Shown here piece by piece: positions 35,234 through 44,251 of a stretch of DNA of 64,000 bases. A program made the position numbers and the translations under genes. Positions within the stretch are counted from its first letter, which is position 1. Each line of letters starts with the position of its first letter. Under the pieces are notes generated by a model. The model made no database searches, had not been told where the DNA came from, and saw only the letters and a list, made by a program, of their open reading frames with translations. Source of the DNA: Actinobacillus sp. (lineage in GTDB: Bacteria > Pseudomonadota > Gammaproteobacteria > Enterobacterales > Pasteurellaceae); contig JAHHQX010000010.1 of the NCBI GenBank assembly GCA_020026155.1, positions 1 to 64,000 of the forward strand. Reading direction: 5' to 3'.

Positions 35234-36145
35234 ATGTCGGTCTTATTAAAAAAAACATTATTAGCTAGTGCGGTACTAGGGCTATCTAGTATTGCTCAAG
35301 CAACTATCGTTACTTCCGTTAAACCTCTCGGTTTTATTGCGTCCAGCATTGCCAATGGGGTCACTGATACTGAAGTTATTGTCCCCGCATACGCATCACC
35401 CCATGATTACAGCTTAAAACCAACAGATATCTTAAAATTACGGTCAGGAAATTTAGTGGTTTGGGTCGGTAAGCATGTGGACAGCTTTTTAGATAGCGCG
35501 ATTGATCAGTTACCACAAAATGAGGTGTTAACTCTGGCTGATTTACCGCAATTTAAACAAGATCCTGCGTTACTTTTAAATGAAGAAGCACACGACCATG
35601 ATCATGCTGAGGAAGCCGATGAGGATGATGAAGGGATTAATTGGCATATCTGGTTATCGCCTAAGATTGGTAATTTTATTGCAGAAGCCATTGCGACACG
35701 TTTAGAAAAAATTTACCCAGATAAAACGGCACAAATTAAAGCAAATTTAGTGCAATTCCAACAAAATCTGGCGAAAGAAAATGGCGTAATTAAACAAGAA
35801 TTGAGTCCGTTAAAGGATAAAGGTTTCTATGTATTCCACGACGCATACGGCTATTTTAATCGTGCATATGGTTTAAAACAATTAGGTTATTTCACGATTA
35901 ATCCAATGATTACACCGGGAGCGAAAACCTTAGCTGCAATTAAAAAAGAAGTGGCTGATCATGCGGTGCAATGTTTATTTACAGAACCGCAGTTTACGCC
36001 GAAAATGATCGATATCTTGCATAAAGAAATGCACGTTAAAGTTGGCGTTCTTGATCCAATGGGCAGTGATATTCCACTTAGCAAAGATGCTTATACCCAA
36101 TTCCTCCAAAGCCTTGCAAATGGCTATGCGAAGTGCTTAGGGTAA
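35234..36145 (+). CDS. znuA: Zinc ABC transporter substrate-binding protein ZnuA
   Basis: Periplasmic zinc-binding protein that delivers Zn to ZnuBC. It has 303 residues from the ATG at 35234 (GAAGGAG ribosome site) with a signal peptide ending near IAQA. A His/acidic loop (EEAHDHDHAEEADEDDE, near residues 117-133) and the metal-ligand histidines in ASPHDY, INWHIWL and VFHDAYGYF mark the ZnuA cluster A-I family. Zur regulation is expected, but I see no clear box. znuB/znuC are not adjacent; this separation from znuA also occurs in Haemophilus. Confidence 0.95.
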   Translation: MSVLLKKTLLASAVLGLSSIAQATIVTSVKPLGFIASSIANGVTDTEVIVPAYASPHDYSLKPTDILKLRSGNLVVWVGKHVDSFLDSAIDQLPQNEVLTLADLPQFKQDPALLLNEEAHDHDHAEEADEDDEGINWHIWLSPKIGNFIAEAIATRLEKIYPDKTAQIKANLVQFQQNLAKENGVIKQELSPLKDKGFYVFHDAYGYFNRAYGLKQLGYFTINPMITPGAKTLAAIKKEVADHAVQCLFTEPQFTPKMIDILHKEMHVKVGVLDPMGSDIPLSKDAYTQFLQSLANGYAKCLG

Positions 36146-36149
36146 ATTA

Positions 36150-36193
36150 AATAAATTTTTACGAAAAAAGGGGCGTGATAAAACGCCCCTTTG
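36150..36193. repeat. Dispersed GGGGCGT-motif, copy 7 (with short hairpin)
   Basis: One full arm (36152-36180) whose core pairs with a following complement: AGGGGCGT (36169-36176) with ACGCCCCT (36183-36190), 8 bp, then TTGTTTT. It acts as the znuA terminator between convergent znuA and argS. Confidence 0.85.
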
Positions 36194-36214
36194 TTTTGTG
36201 TAATCAACTTAGAA

Positions 36215-37948
36215 TTACATTTTTTCTACGGTTTTAATACCAAGAAGATCTAAGCCAGTTTTTAATGTTTTGCCTGTTAATAAAGCAAGTTTTAAACGGC
36301 TTAATTTTAATGCTGCGCTATTTGCAGTTAAGATTGGGCAGTTTTCATAGAAGCTTGAGAACGTGCCAGCAAGTTCGTAAAGGTAAGCACAAAGAATGTG
36401 TGGTGTACCTTCTTTAGCAACAACGTGTAATGCTTCATCAAATTGCATTAATTTAAGTGCTAATGCACGTTCTTTATCATCTTCAAGGATGATTGGTGCA
36501 TTTTCAACGTGTTGCATATCAATATCAACTTTGCTGAAGATTGATTGAATACGTGCGTATGCGTATTGCATGTAAGGTGCAGTATTACCTTCAAAACTTA
36601 GCATGTTATCCCAGTCGAATACATAGTCCGTTGTACGGTTTTTAGAAAGATCTGCATATTTCACTGCACCGATACCTACCGCTTCAACAACAGCTGCTTT
36701 TTCTTCTGGAGAAAGGTGAGTTGATTTTTCAGAAATTAATTTATCTGCACGTTCAACAGCTTCATCTAAAAGATCAGCAAGTTTAACTGTACCGCCGCTA
36801 CGGGTTTTGAATGGTTTACCATCTTTGCCTAACATCATACCGAAGTTTTTATGTTCAAGTTTAAATTCTGCAGGGACGAATCCACCTTTACGTGCAATAA
36901 GCCATGCTGATTGCATATGTTGGCTTTGACGTGTATCGGAGAAGACAAGAACACGATCAGATTTTAATTCATGGCAACGATATGCAGCGGCTGCAACGTC
37001 GGTTGTAGTATAAAGGTAACCGCCATCTTTTTTCTGTACGATAACCCCCATTGGTTCACCTTCTTTATTTTTGTATTCATCAAGATAAACCACAAGCGCA
37101 CCATCATCTTCAACAGCTAAACCTTTTTCTTTTAAGGTTGCAACAACGCCTGGTAGCATTGGATTGTAAAGGCTTTCACCCATGATACTATCGTTCGTTA
37201 AGCTTACGTTTAAACGATCGTAGTTATGTTGGTTTTGTTGCATCGTAATATTTACAAGTTTTTTCCACATGGTACGGCAATATTCATCACCACCTTGAAG
37301 TTTTACTACATAACTACGTGCTTTTTGTGCAAATTCAGGATCTTCATCATAGTGTTTTTTCGCATCACGATAGAACGCTTCTAAATCAGATAATTCCATT
37401 TCGGTTGCGTGTTCATTTTCCATTTTTTCAAGGTACGCGATTAACATCCCGAATTGTGTTCCCCAGTCACCGATGTGGTTAGCACGGATAACACGGTTAC
37501 CTAAGAATTCTAGCGTACGAACAACGGCATCACCGATAATAGTTGAGCGCAGGTGACCAACATGCATTTCTTTTGCTACGTTTGGTGAAGAGTAGTCGAT
37601 GGTTACAGTTTCAAATGGAATAGCGTCTACACCTAATTTTTCATCTTTCACAGCCGCATCTACTTTATGTGCTAGCCAAGCCGGTGTTAGGAAAATATTG
37701 ATAAAACCAGGACCTGCGACTTCCATTTTTTCGATCATATCGCCTTTATCCACGTTTTGGATAATTTCTTGTGCGAAGTCACGAGGGTTTTTTCCTAGTT
37801 TTTTTGCTTCTGCCATCGCACCATTTGCCTGATAATCGCCAAATTGTGCTTTTGCTGATTGGCGAATCATTGGATTACATTCGTTGCTCGCCCCAGCTGC
37901 TACCATGGCTTTTTGAATTTTATCTGATAAAAGAGATTGAATAGTCAT
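36215..37948 (-). CDS. argS: Arginyl-tRNA synthetase
   Basis: Class I synthetase charging tRNA-Arg. It has 577 residues from the ATG at 37948, the E. coli length. The frame is open 40 codons further, but the AAGGT ribosome site and the MTIQSLLSDKIQKAM start support 37948. The N-terminal Add1 domain is followed by the HIGH-type motif HVGHLRSTIIGDA, the class I core, and the KFKTRSGGTVKL region that replaces KMSKS in this family. The DALR anticodon-binding domain is at the C-terminus. It is divergent from yecM. Confidence 0.97.
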   Translation of the reverse strand: MTIQSLLSDKIQKAMVAAGASNECNPMIRQSAKAQFGDYQANGAMAEAKKLGKNPRDFAQEIIQNVDKGDMIEKMEVAGPGFINIFLTPAWLAHKVDAAVKDEKLGVDAIPFETVTIDYSSPNVAKEMHVGHLRSTIIGDAVVRTLEFLGNRVIRANHIGDWGTQFGMLIAYLEKMENEHATEMELSDLEAFYRDAKKHYDEDPEFAQKARSYVVKLQGGDEYCRTMWKKLVNITMQQNQHNYDRLNVSLTNDSIMGESLYNPMLPGVVATLKEKGLAVEDDGALVVYLDEYKNKEGEPMGVIVQKKDGGYLYTTTDVAAAAYRCHELKSDRVLVFSDTRQSQHMQSAWLIARKGGFVPAEFKLEHKNFGMMLGKDGKPFKTRSGGTVKLADLLDEAVERADKLISEKSTHLSPEEKAAVVEAVGIGAVKYADLSKNRTTDYVFDWDNMLSFEGNTAPYMQYAYARIQSIFSKVDIDMQHVENAPIILEDDKERALALKLMQFDEALHVVAKEGTPHILCAYLYELAGTFSSFYENCPILTANSAALKLSRLKLALLTGKTLKTGLDLLGIKTVEKM

Positions 37949-38030
37949 GACATACCTTAAATTTACACTAATTAAATGATCAGCTATGATACCGCCTATT
38001 AAGTTAATATAAAAGTAACACCGATTAAAA

Positions 38031-38600
38031 ATGACAATATTCCTCAAAAATCCTGAAATTTTATTCACATTTGAAGAATTTCAGCAAAAAATTATGCAAT
38101 TATCTCAGGAAATGCATCTTGATTTAACTCAACAAGAAATTGACCATTTGGCAATTCGAGTTAATGAGTTAGATGAAGCGCAGAAATGGCTAGATTTATT
38201 AGTTCAGTGCGGTACAATCATTAGTCAAAACGAGGTTAATGGACGACCTATCTACTTGATTAAGCTAAATACGCCGATAATGATTTTTGATAATCAAGTG
38301 AGCGTAATTGAGCTACCTTTCCCTAAAAAAACGTATCCTGTTACAGGGTGGGAACATTTAGAAGTTGTTATGCCTTTTTTACCCCAAGAAAGCATTGCAG
38401 ATTGGGAAAAACGTATTTTAAACCACTATGGTTGGGCAGATGATAAACGTTTAAAAGTGAAGTGTAGCCAGCCACAAGTAGAGGGCGAGCAAAAGCCGAA
38501 TCCGTCCATTGCAGTAAGTTTTAAAGATATGACTAATAATCATTGTTGTATCAAAGTTCATCCTTACACAATTGAATCAATCATTGAGGTATCAAAATGA
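38031..38600 (+). CDS. yecM: YecM family protein (VOC-like fold)
   Basis: 189-residue conserved protein of the YecM family, whose E. coli member has a glyoxalase/VOC-type metal-site fold in its crystal structure. Function is unproven. The recognisable blocks are DHLAIRVNELDEAQKWLDLL, NGRPIYLIKL and IELPFPKKTYPVTGWEHLEVVMP. Histidines in DHLAIR and WEHLEVV, with a glutamate, could bind a metal. Its position opposite argS is conserved in related genomes. It overlaps the following lipoprotein gene by 4 nt, so the two are co-translated. Confidence 0.85.
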   Translation: MTIFLKNPEILFTFEEFQQKIMQLSQEMHLDLTQQEIDHLAIRVNELDEAQKWLDLLVQCGTIISQNEVNGRPIYLIKLNTPIMIFDNQVSVIELPFPKKTYPVTGWEHLEVVMPFLPQESIADWEKRILNHYGWADDKRLKVKCSQPQVEGEQKPNPSIAVSFKDMTNNHCCIKVHPYTIESIIEVSK

Positions 38601-38926
38601 AAAAAGCACTTTTTATCGTCCTTGCGACAAGTTTATTAGCAGCGTGTGCTCACCAAGCAAAAGACACTCAAACTTATCGTGGTGAAGTTATTGCAAGTCA
38701 GGTACAAGGCAAAAATATGACCTTAACCTTAGCTAAAAATGATTGCCAAAAATTGTCTACCACGGGGCACCTAGAAACTTATTCTATTACTGTACCTTAT
38801 AATTCAAATTTAGTGGTTGGTTCATGTGTTCGTTATGATCGTAATGCACAAGGTCAACTTCAAAATGTGGAAAATATTTCACGCTCAAAATCCAATGATA
38901 TGATGGCGCGTACAGGCATGTACTAA
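38597..38926 (+). CDS. Small putative lipoprotein
   Basis: 109-residue exported protein with a lipoprotein signal peptide: basic MKK, hydrophobic stretch, and lipobox LLAAC with the acylated Cys at about residue 17. The mature part has no domain I recognise. It contains two further cysteines (NDCQK, GSCVR) that could form a disulfide. Ala at +2 predicts outer-membrane sorting. It overlaps yecM by 4 nt. It is not homologous to anything I can name, so no function is assigned. Confidence 0.8.
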   Translation: MKKALFIVLATSLLAACAHQAKDTQTYRGEVIASQVQGKNMTLTLAKNDCQKLSTTGHLETYSITVPYNSNLVVGSCVRYDRNAQGQLQNVENISRSKSNDMMARTGMY

Positions 38927-39042
38927 CCTAAAATTTCATTGCATTTTTATCTGTTCGTGCTAAACTTCCCGACTCTTGTCGTCGCTGAGTTAGAGATCGG
39001 CGTGCGATGTATGATTAACACTATTCTTGAAAAGGATACATT

Positions 39043-39312
39043 ATGTCTCTAAGTACAGAAAAAAAAGCACAAATCGTTGCTGAATTTGGTCGTGACGCGA
39101 AAGACACTGGTTCTTCAGAAGTTCAAATCGCACTTTTAACTGCACAAATCAACCACTTACAACAACACTTTGCAGTGCATAAAAAAGACCATCACGGTCG
39201 TCGTGGTTTATTACGTATGGTTTCTCGTCGTCGTAAACTATTAGACTACTTAAAACGTACTAACCTTGAGCTTTACTTAAGCACAATCGAACGTTTAGGT
39301 TTACGTCGCTAA
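39043..39312 (+). CDS. rpsO: 30S ribosomal protein S15
   Basis: Primary 16S rRNA-binding protein. It has 89 residues with the signature DTGSSEVQIALLTAQINHLQQHF and MVSRRRKLLDYL. The leader (about 38960-39042) has GC-richer, structured sequence (GTCGTCGCTGAGTTAGAGA) and may be the S15 autoregulatory region known from E. coli, but I could not establish the pseudoknot by eye. A strong terminator follows. Confidence 0.98.
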   Translation: MSLSTEKKAQIVAEFGRDAKDTGSSEVQIALLTAQINHLQQHFAVHKKDHHGRRGLLRMVSRRRKLLDYLKRTNLELYLSTIERLGLRR

Positions 39313-39329
39313 TCCGTATGGATATGAAA

Positions 39330-39358
39330 AAGGCTTTCTTAGGAAAGCCTTTTTTGTT
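39330..39358 (+). terminator. rpsO terminator
   Basis: Eight-base-pair stem (39331-39338 with 39343-39350), TTAG loop, T run. Confidence 0.88.
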
Positions 39359-39392
39359 TTAGAATATGGGAAAATAAATTAAGAGATATCCT

Positions 39393-40691
39393 ATGTTTAG
39401 CGATGATTTTGAACGACAAATTGAACAATTTTTTCCACATTCACAGCCGTTACTTATTGGATTAAGTGGTGGGGTGGATTCTGTTGTTTTAGTGCATTTA
39501 TTGCATAAAATTTCTCGAAAAACGGGGCGTTATCCGCTACGCGTGATTCATATTCATCATGGTTTGAGTAAAAATGCAAATGAATGGCAGAATTATTGCC
39601 GTCATTTTTGTGATGAATTGGGTATCCCATATTTGACAGAAAATGTATTGGTTCAGCGTGAGAGAAAAAGTCTTGAAGATGCGGCTCGTCAAGCACGTTA
39701 TCAAGCGATTGGGCAGCATTTACAGCCCAATGAAATCTTTGTAACCGCACATCATCGAAACGATCAAGTAGAAACTTTTTTCCTAGCTTTAAAACGAGGC
39801 AGTGGCTTGCAAGGTTTATCCAGTATGGGGCAATTTTCGCAATTGGGCGACATCCCCTTATTTCGACCTTTACTCAATTTTTCACGCGAACAAATCGAAC
39901 AATATGCTAAAGATCATCAATTACATTGGGTGGAAGATGAGAGTAATAATGATACGGATTATGACCGTAATTTTTTGCGTCACGACGTGTTGCCGATTTT
40001 ACGACATCGTTGGCAAGCCTTTGATCAAACCGTTGCCCGCTCCGCTCAACTTTGTAGCGAACAACAAAAATTATTAGATGAATTACTCACGCCCGTTTTT
40101 TCGGAAAATTTTTTGCCAGAAAGCGGGACATTAATCGTAGAACAATTTACGGCATTTTCAACAGAAAAACAAAATGCATTGCTCCGAATGTGGCTTCAGC
40201 GGTTAGGGCAGCCGATGCCGAGTCAAAAGCAACTTATCCAGATTCGCCAAGATGTAATTTGTGCACAATCAGATAAAAATCCTGCTTTTCAACTCGGTAA
40301 TAAGATTTTACGTCGTTATCAGCAGAAATTGTATTTGACGGAAAAATTTATGCCACTGGAAAAAGTGTGCTTGCCGATAAGCGTAGGGGAGGAGATTGCT
40401 TTACCTGATGGTTTGGGGAATTTGAGTTTGCAAAGTGATGGACAAACGAATTGCTTTCAATGGCAAAGGGGAACAGAGAAGATTATGATGCATTTGCCAT
40501 TAACCGCAGAACCAATCTGTATTCGTTTTTATTACTCAGGCAAGGTAAAACAGGCGAATGGTCATCAGGAAACGATGAAAAAATGTTGGCAAAAGGCGGG
40601 GGTTCCACCGTGGGAGCGCCAACGCACTCCACTTATTTTTTACGGCGAAACCTTTATAGCTGCTTTGGGAGCGTTTAAGTCGGCTCAGTAA
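39393..40691 (+). CDS. tilS: tRNA(Ile)-lysidine synthase
   Basis: ATP-pyrophosphatase that attaches lysine to C34 of tRNA-Ile(CAT), switching its identity from Met to Ile; essential in most bacteria. It has 432 residues (E. coli 432). The PP-loop SGGVDS is at 25-30, followed by HIHHGLSKNA, the conserved HHRNDQVETFFLALKRGSG, the central TilS domain, and the C-terminal domain with the KKCWQKAGVPPWERQRTP block. Two copies of the dispersed motif lie inside this gene (39504-39532 and 40088-40116). Its 3' end overlaps the convergent aroA by 17 bp. Confidence 0.96.
   Translation: MFSDDFERQIEQFFPHSQPLLIGLSGGVDSVVLVHLLHKISRKTGRYPLRVIHIHHGLSKNANEWQNYCRHFCDELGIPYLTENVLVQRERKSLEDAARQARYQAIGQHLQPNEIFVTAHHRNDQVETFFLALKRGSGLQGLSSMGQFSQLGDIPLFRPLLNFSREQIEQYAKDHQLHWVEDESNNDTDYDRNFLRHDVLPILRHRWQAFDQTVARSAQLCSEQQKLLDELLTPVFSENFLPESGTLIVEQFTAFSTEKQNALLRMWLQRLGQPMPSQKQLIQIRQDVICAQSDKNPAFQLGNKILRRYQQKLYLTEKFMPLEKVCLPISVGEEIALPDGLGNLSLQSDGQTNCFQWQRGTEKIMMHLPLTAEPICIRFYYSGKVKQANGHQETMKKCWQKAGVPPWERQRTPLIFYGETFIAALGAFKSAQ
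39504..39532. repeat. Dispersed GGGGCGT-motif, copy 14 (inside tilS)
   Basis: A single arm with core ACGGGGCGTTA preceded by CTCGAAAA and ATAAAATTT blocks, within the coding sequence just after the PP-loop and encoding HKISRKTGRYP. Confidence 0.7.
40088..40116. repeat. Dispersed GGGGCGT-motif, copy 8 (inside tilS)
   Basis: A single arm on the opposite strand to copy 14: CACGCCCG, TTTTTTCGG, AAAATTTTTT. It lies in a poorly conserved linker and encodes TPVFSENFLPE. Confidence 0.75.
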
Positions 40692-41973
40692 TGCGTCGCC
40701 ATTCTTCAAAGAATGTAGGAAAAGTTTTATTCACACAGCTTGGATCGAGTAGAGTAATTCCTTTCCCTGCAAAACTGGTCAGCGCAAAGCACATGGCGAT
40801 ACGATGATCACGGTATGTTTCTATCTCGGCGTGTTGGAATGCATTTTCTGCGAGGGGATAGACATGAATAAAGTCTTCACCTTCCTCAACCGTGGCACCG
40901 ATTTTACGTAATTCAGTCGCCATTGCGCTAAGACGATCTGTTTCTTTAACTCGCCAGTTATAAACGTTACGGATATAGGTATCCCCTTTGGCAAAAAGGG
41001 CTGTGGTGGCAATCGTCATCGCCGCATCTGGAATGGCATTAAAGTCTAAATCAACACCGTGTAATTCACCTTTTTCTGCTTCAATAAAATGATCGCCATA
41101 GGTAATTTTCGCCCCCATTTTGGCAAGAACTTCGGCAAAGGTCGCATCACCTTGTAGGCTATTTTTATCAATACCATAAACGCGTACTTTTCCTGCTAAT
41201 GCACCTAGCGCAAGAAAATAAGAAGCACTTGAAGCATCACCCTCTACAAAGTAGTTTTCTGGATTTTGATAAGACTGTTTGGCTTTAATAAAGAGATTTT
41301 GCCCTTGCCATTCTACATTTACTCCAAAAATTTCCATCATTCGGATAGTCATTTCAATGTAAGGTTTGGAAACTAATTCGCCTACAATTTCAATATGGGT
41401 ATCTTGCTCACAAAAAGGAGCAACCATTAATAAGGCACTTAAAAATTGGGAAGAAATAGAACCATCAATTTGAATATGACCGCCCCCTAATCCCGTACTT
41501 TTAATGCGAAGTGGTGGATAATTTAACTTATCTTGATATTGAATATCTGCACCTGCTTGACGTAGCGCATCGACCAGATGTCCGATAGGACGATTCTGCA
41601 TGCGTTCTTCCCCAGTGAGCACAATACTCTGTGGCATTGGTGTTTTTAATGTTAAGGCAGCCGTAAGAAAACGCATGGCGGTTCCAGCATTGCCAAGGAA
41701 AAGAGTCGGATTGGCTGGGGATTGGAAAAGCCCCCCGCAACCCGTAATTCGGCACGTTTTAAAATCATCAGAAAACTGCATGTTGACACCAAGTTGGCGT
41801 AAGGCGTCACGCATGTAGCGCGTGTCATCACTATCGAGCAGATTATAGAGTGTTGTTGTACCGTGACTTAACGCCGCGAGAAGAAGGGCGCGGTTAGTTA
41901 AACTTTTAGAGCCGGGAAGATGAATTTCACCTTGTGCTTGGACCAGTGCTGGGAGGGTAATTTTAGATGGCAT
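40675..41973 (-). CDS. aroA: 3-phosphoshikimate 1-carboxyvinyltransferase (EPSP synthase)
   Basis: Transfers enolpyruvate from PEP to shikimate 3-phosphate; the glyphosate target. It has 432 residues (E. coli 427). LPGSKSLTNRALLLAALSHG is at 18-37, the PEP/glyphosate-site LFLGNAGTAMRFLTAAL near 91-107, and the GEDFIHVYP, ETYRDHRIAMCFALTSF and DPSCVNKTFPTFF blocks at the C-terminus. The Gly-Ala-Thr-type sequence (GNAGTAMR) is the usual sensitive class I form. It is convergent with tilS with overlapping 3' ends. No serC partner is adjacent. Confidence 0.97.
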   Translation of the reverse strand: MPSKITLPALVQAQGEIHLPGSKSLTNRALLLAALSHGTTTLYNLLDSDDTRYMRDALRQLGVNMQFSDDFKTCRITGCGGLFQSPANPTLFLGNAGTAMRFLTAALTLKTPMPQSIVLTGEERMQNRPIGHLVDALRQAGADIQYQDKLNYPPLRIKSTGLGGGHIQIDGSISSQFLSALLMVAPFCEQDTHIEIVGELVSKPYIEMTIRMMEIFGVNVEWQGQNLFIKAKQSYQNPENYFVEGDASSASYFLALGALAGKVRVYGIDKNSLQGDATFAEVLAKMGAKITYGDHFIEAEKGELHGVDLDFNAIPDAAMTIATTALFAKGDTYIRNVYNWRVKETDRLSAMATELRKIGATVEEGEDFIHVYPLAENAFQHAEIETYRDHRIAMCFALTSFAGKGITLLDPSCVNKTFPTFFEEWRRITEPT

Positions 41974-41989
41974 AATTTAGAAAATATAT

Positions 41990-42026
41990 AATAAAATTTT
42001 ATGAAAATCGTGGCGTGATCGCCACG
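41990..42026. repeat. Dispersed GGGGCGT-motif, copy 9 (with short hairpin)
   Basis: An arm with variant core GTGGCGTGA. The core also forms a perfect 7-bp hairpin CGTGGCG/CGCCACG (42009-42015 with 42020-42026), between dtd and aroA (both minus). On the minus strand it is followed by an AT-rich run, so it may terminate dtd. Confidence 0.75.
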
Positions 42027-42030
42027 AAAA

Positions 42031-42465
42031 TTAAACTTGTAACCAGAAACTCACTGGACCGTCATTAACAAGGCTGACTTGCATATCCGCAGCAAATTGT
42101 CCAGTTTCAGTATGAATTTGTTTTTGTGCTTCAGCCACAAAATAGTCATAAAGCGCTTCTGCTTTTGCTGGTACCGCGCCTTTAGAAAAACTTGGACGCA
42201 GACCTTTTTGTGTATCCGCTACTAAGGTGAATTGGGAAACGACTAATAATTCACCCTGAATGCTTTTTAAGCCAAGATTCATTTTGCCGTTTTCATCGGC
42301 AAAAATACGGTAATTTAGAACCTTTTCTAGCAATTTACGTGCTTTTTCTTCAGTGTCATCTTGTTCGACACCAAGCAGCACTAGAATTCCCTGAGAAATT
42401 TTACCGATCGTTTGTTGATCGACTTCGACAGAGGCGGATTTAACGCGTTGAATAAATGCGATCAT
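42031..42465 (-). CDS. dtd: D-aminoacyl-tRNA deacylase
   Basis: Hydrolyses D-aminoacyl (and glycyl mischarged) tRNA as a translation-quality step. It has 144 residues (E. coli 145). The first active-site motif SQFTLVADTQKGLRPSF and the second cross-subunit Gly-Pro motif NDGPVSFWLQ (usually GPVTF; here Ser replaces Thr) are present. It starts inside the end of yihY (4-nt overlap), the usual arrangement in Haemophilus and E. coli. Confidence 0.95.
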   Translation of the reverse strand: MIAFIQRVKSASVEVDQQTIGKISQGILVLLGVEQDDTEEKARKLLEKVLNYRIFADENGKMNLGLKSIQGELLVVSQFTLVADTQKGLRPSFSKGAVPAKAEALYDYFVAEAQKQIHTETGQFAADMQVSLVNDGPVSFWLQV

Positions 42466-43322
42466 TGTTGCTCCTTAATTTGTTCGAAAGTCAGATTATT
42501 TTCACGCATGGTTCTTAAATCTTGGAGGGCAGCGGCAAGTTGTGCACCGAGAAGAATCGCAAGCCAACTGAGCTGTAACCAAAGTAAAAGAATAGGTAAT
42601 GTCGCCATTGCTCCATAAATGAGATGGTAAGATGGGAAGGTAACGATATACCAATTAAAACATTTTTTACCAAGCGTAAAAAATACTGCTGCGACTAAAG
42701 CACCGACTGCAGAATCGCGCCAATTAATTTTCGTGTTAGGCACGATTAAATAAATAAAAGTAAAGATGATCCAGGTAATGAAAAATGGCACAATTTTGAG
42801 GAAATTGATGCCAAATGGTAACGAAAAACTACTTGGAATTAAATGTGAAGCAAATAACGTCACGTAACTTGTCACGGCAAGGCTAACAGCCATCAAAATG
42901 GGACCTATAATGAGAATCAACCAGTAGATCCCAAAGGAATAGAGTAATGGGCGTTTGTGGGTATTCCGCCAGATCTTGTTGAGAGTCACATCAATAGAAT
43001 GGATAAGGAGTAAAGCAACAAAAAATAAGCTGATGATGCCTATCGCACTCATTTGACGTGAGTTTTCGACAAATTGCTGTAAGTAGTGACCAACAATATC
43101 CCCCGTCGTTGGTGAAAAATTTGAGTAAACGAAGTTTTGTAAACGTCCACTTAATTGGGCAAAAAGTGGAAAATGGGAAAAAATAGAAAAAACCACCATA
43201 AGGAGCGGGACAAAAGCAAGCATAGTGCTATAGGTAAGATATCCCGCTGCCTGTGGCAGATTATTTTGTTGAAAGCGAATCAAAAAAAGTTTGCTAAATA
43301 ATTTAAAGGTTTTTGGTTGCAT
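42462..43322 (-). CDS. yihY: YihY/BrkB family inner-membrane protein
   Basis: 286-residue protein with about six membrane segments, of the YihY/BrkB family once misnamed ribonuclease BN. Function is unknown. Recognisable blocks are the N-terminal QNNLPQAAGYLTYSTMLAFVPLLMV, LLLIHSIDVTLNKIWR, and YHLIYGAMATLPILLLWLQLSWLAILLGAQLAA. It lies upstream of, and overlaps, dtd. The C-terminal tail is polar and probably cytoplasmic. Confidence 0.92.
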   Translation of the reverse strand: MQPKTFKLFSKLFLIRFQQNNLPQAAGYLTYSTMLAFVPLLMVVFSIFSHFPLFAQLSGRLQNFVYSNFSPTTGDIVGHYLQQFVENSRQMSAIGIISLFFVALLLIHSIDVTLNKIWRNTHKRPLLYSFGIYWLILIIGPILMAVSLAVTSYVTLFASHLIPSSFSLPFGINFLKIVPFFITWIIFTFIYLIVPNTKINWRDSAVGALVAAVFFTLGKKCFNWYIVTFPSYHLIYGAMATLPILLLWLQLSWLAILLGAQLAAALQDLRTMRENNLTFEQIKEQQ

Positions 43323-43354
43323 AAGATTTTGTAATAGTTATATAAAAGTAAAAA

Positions 43355-44221
43355 TTAAACAGATACAGCATTCTTTAATTTTTTTAGTGCGTTATTTTCT
43401 AACTGACGTACACGTTCAGCCGAAATATGATATTTATCCGCTAAATCTTGCAACGTGGCTTTGTCGTCATCTAGCCAACGCGAACGGATAATATCTTGGC
43501 TTCTTTCATCCAACGCATCCAGTGCACTTGCAATTTGTTCTGTGGCTTGGGTTTCGTAATTTTCATCTTCAAGTTCGGCTGCAAAATTAGAGCTTTTATC
43601 TTCGAGATAAAGAGTAGGTGAAAAGCTATTTTCTTCTTTATCTTCTGTTGGAAGATCGTAGCCTAAATCTGCCCCCGTCATGCGACTTTCCATTTCGATA
43701 ACATCTTTAGGAGATACGCCTAATTCTTCCGCAACCATTTTCACTTCTTGATCATTAAACCAACCAAGACGTTTTTTATTTTTACGTAGATTAAAGAATA
43801 ACTTGCGTTGCGATTTTGTGGTTGCAACTTTCACAATACGCCAGTTTTTTAGCACGTATTCATGAATTTCCGCTTTAATCCAATGGACAGCGAAAGAAAC
43901 CAAGCGAACGCCCATATCGGGATTAAAACGTTTAACTGCTTTCATCAAACCGACAGTGCCTTCTTGAATTAGATCTGCGAGCGGTAAGCCATAGCCGGAA
44001 TAACCACGTGCCACGTGAATAACGAAACGCAAGTGTGAAAGTACAAGTTTACGTGCAGCCGCTACATCCCCCTCATAAAAAACGCGTTCAGCGAGTTCCT
44101 TTTCCTCTTCAGCGGAGAGCATGGGTTGTTCGTAGGCAAGGTGAATATAACTTTCAATATTACCATTTGGAACTAAGGTTAAACTGCGATTCTGTGACTT
44201 TTCTTGGGTACTATCTTTCAC
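43355..44221 (-). CDS. rpoH: RNA polymerase heat-shock sigma factor (sigma-32)
   Basis: Directs RNA polymerase to heat-shock promoters. It has 288 residues (E. coli 284). Region 2 contains LVLSHLRFVIHVARGYSGYGLPLADLIQEG and FNPDMGVRLVSFAVHWIKAEI. The RpoH box QRKLFFNLRKNKKRLGW, diagnostic for this sigma, follows. Region 4 ends with LQDLADKYHISAERVRQLENNALKKLK. In E. coli its translation is controlled by a thermolabile mRNA fold; such a fold was not evaluated here. ftsX is not adjacent, unlike enteric bacteria. Confidence 0.97.
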   Translation of the reverse strand: MKDSTQEKSQNRSLTLVPNGNIESYIHLAYEQPMLSAEEEKELAERVFYEGDVAAARKLVLSHLRFVIHVARGYSGYGLPLADLIQEGTVGLMKAVKRFNPDMGVRLVSFAVHWIKAEIHEYVLKNWRIVKVATTKSQRKLFFNLRKNKKRLGWFNDQEVKMVAEELGVSPKDVIEMESRMTGADLGYDLPTEDKEENSFSPTLYLEDKSSNFAAELEDENYETQATEQIASALDALDERSQDIIRSRWLDDDKATLQDLADKYHISAERVRQLENNALKKLKNAVSV

Positions 44222-44251
44222 TTGTATCTTCCTTCTAATGTCTCAGAGAGA

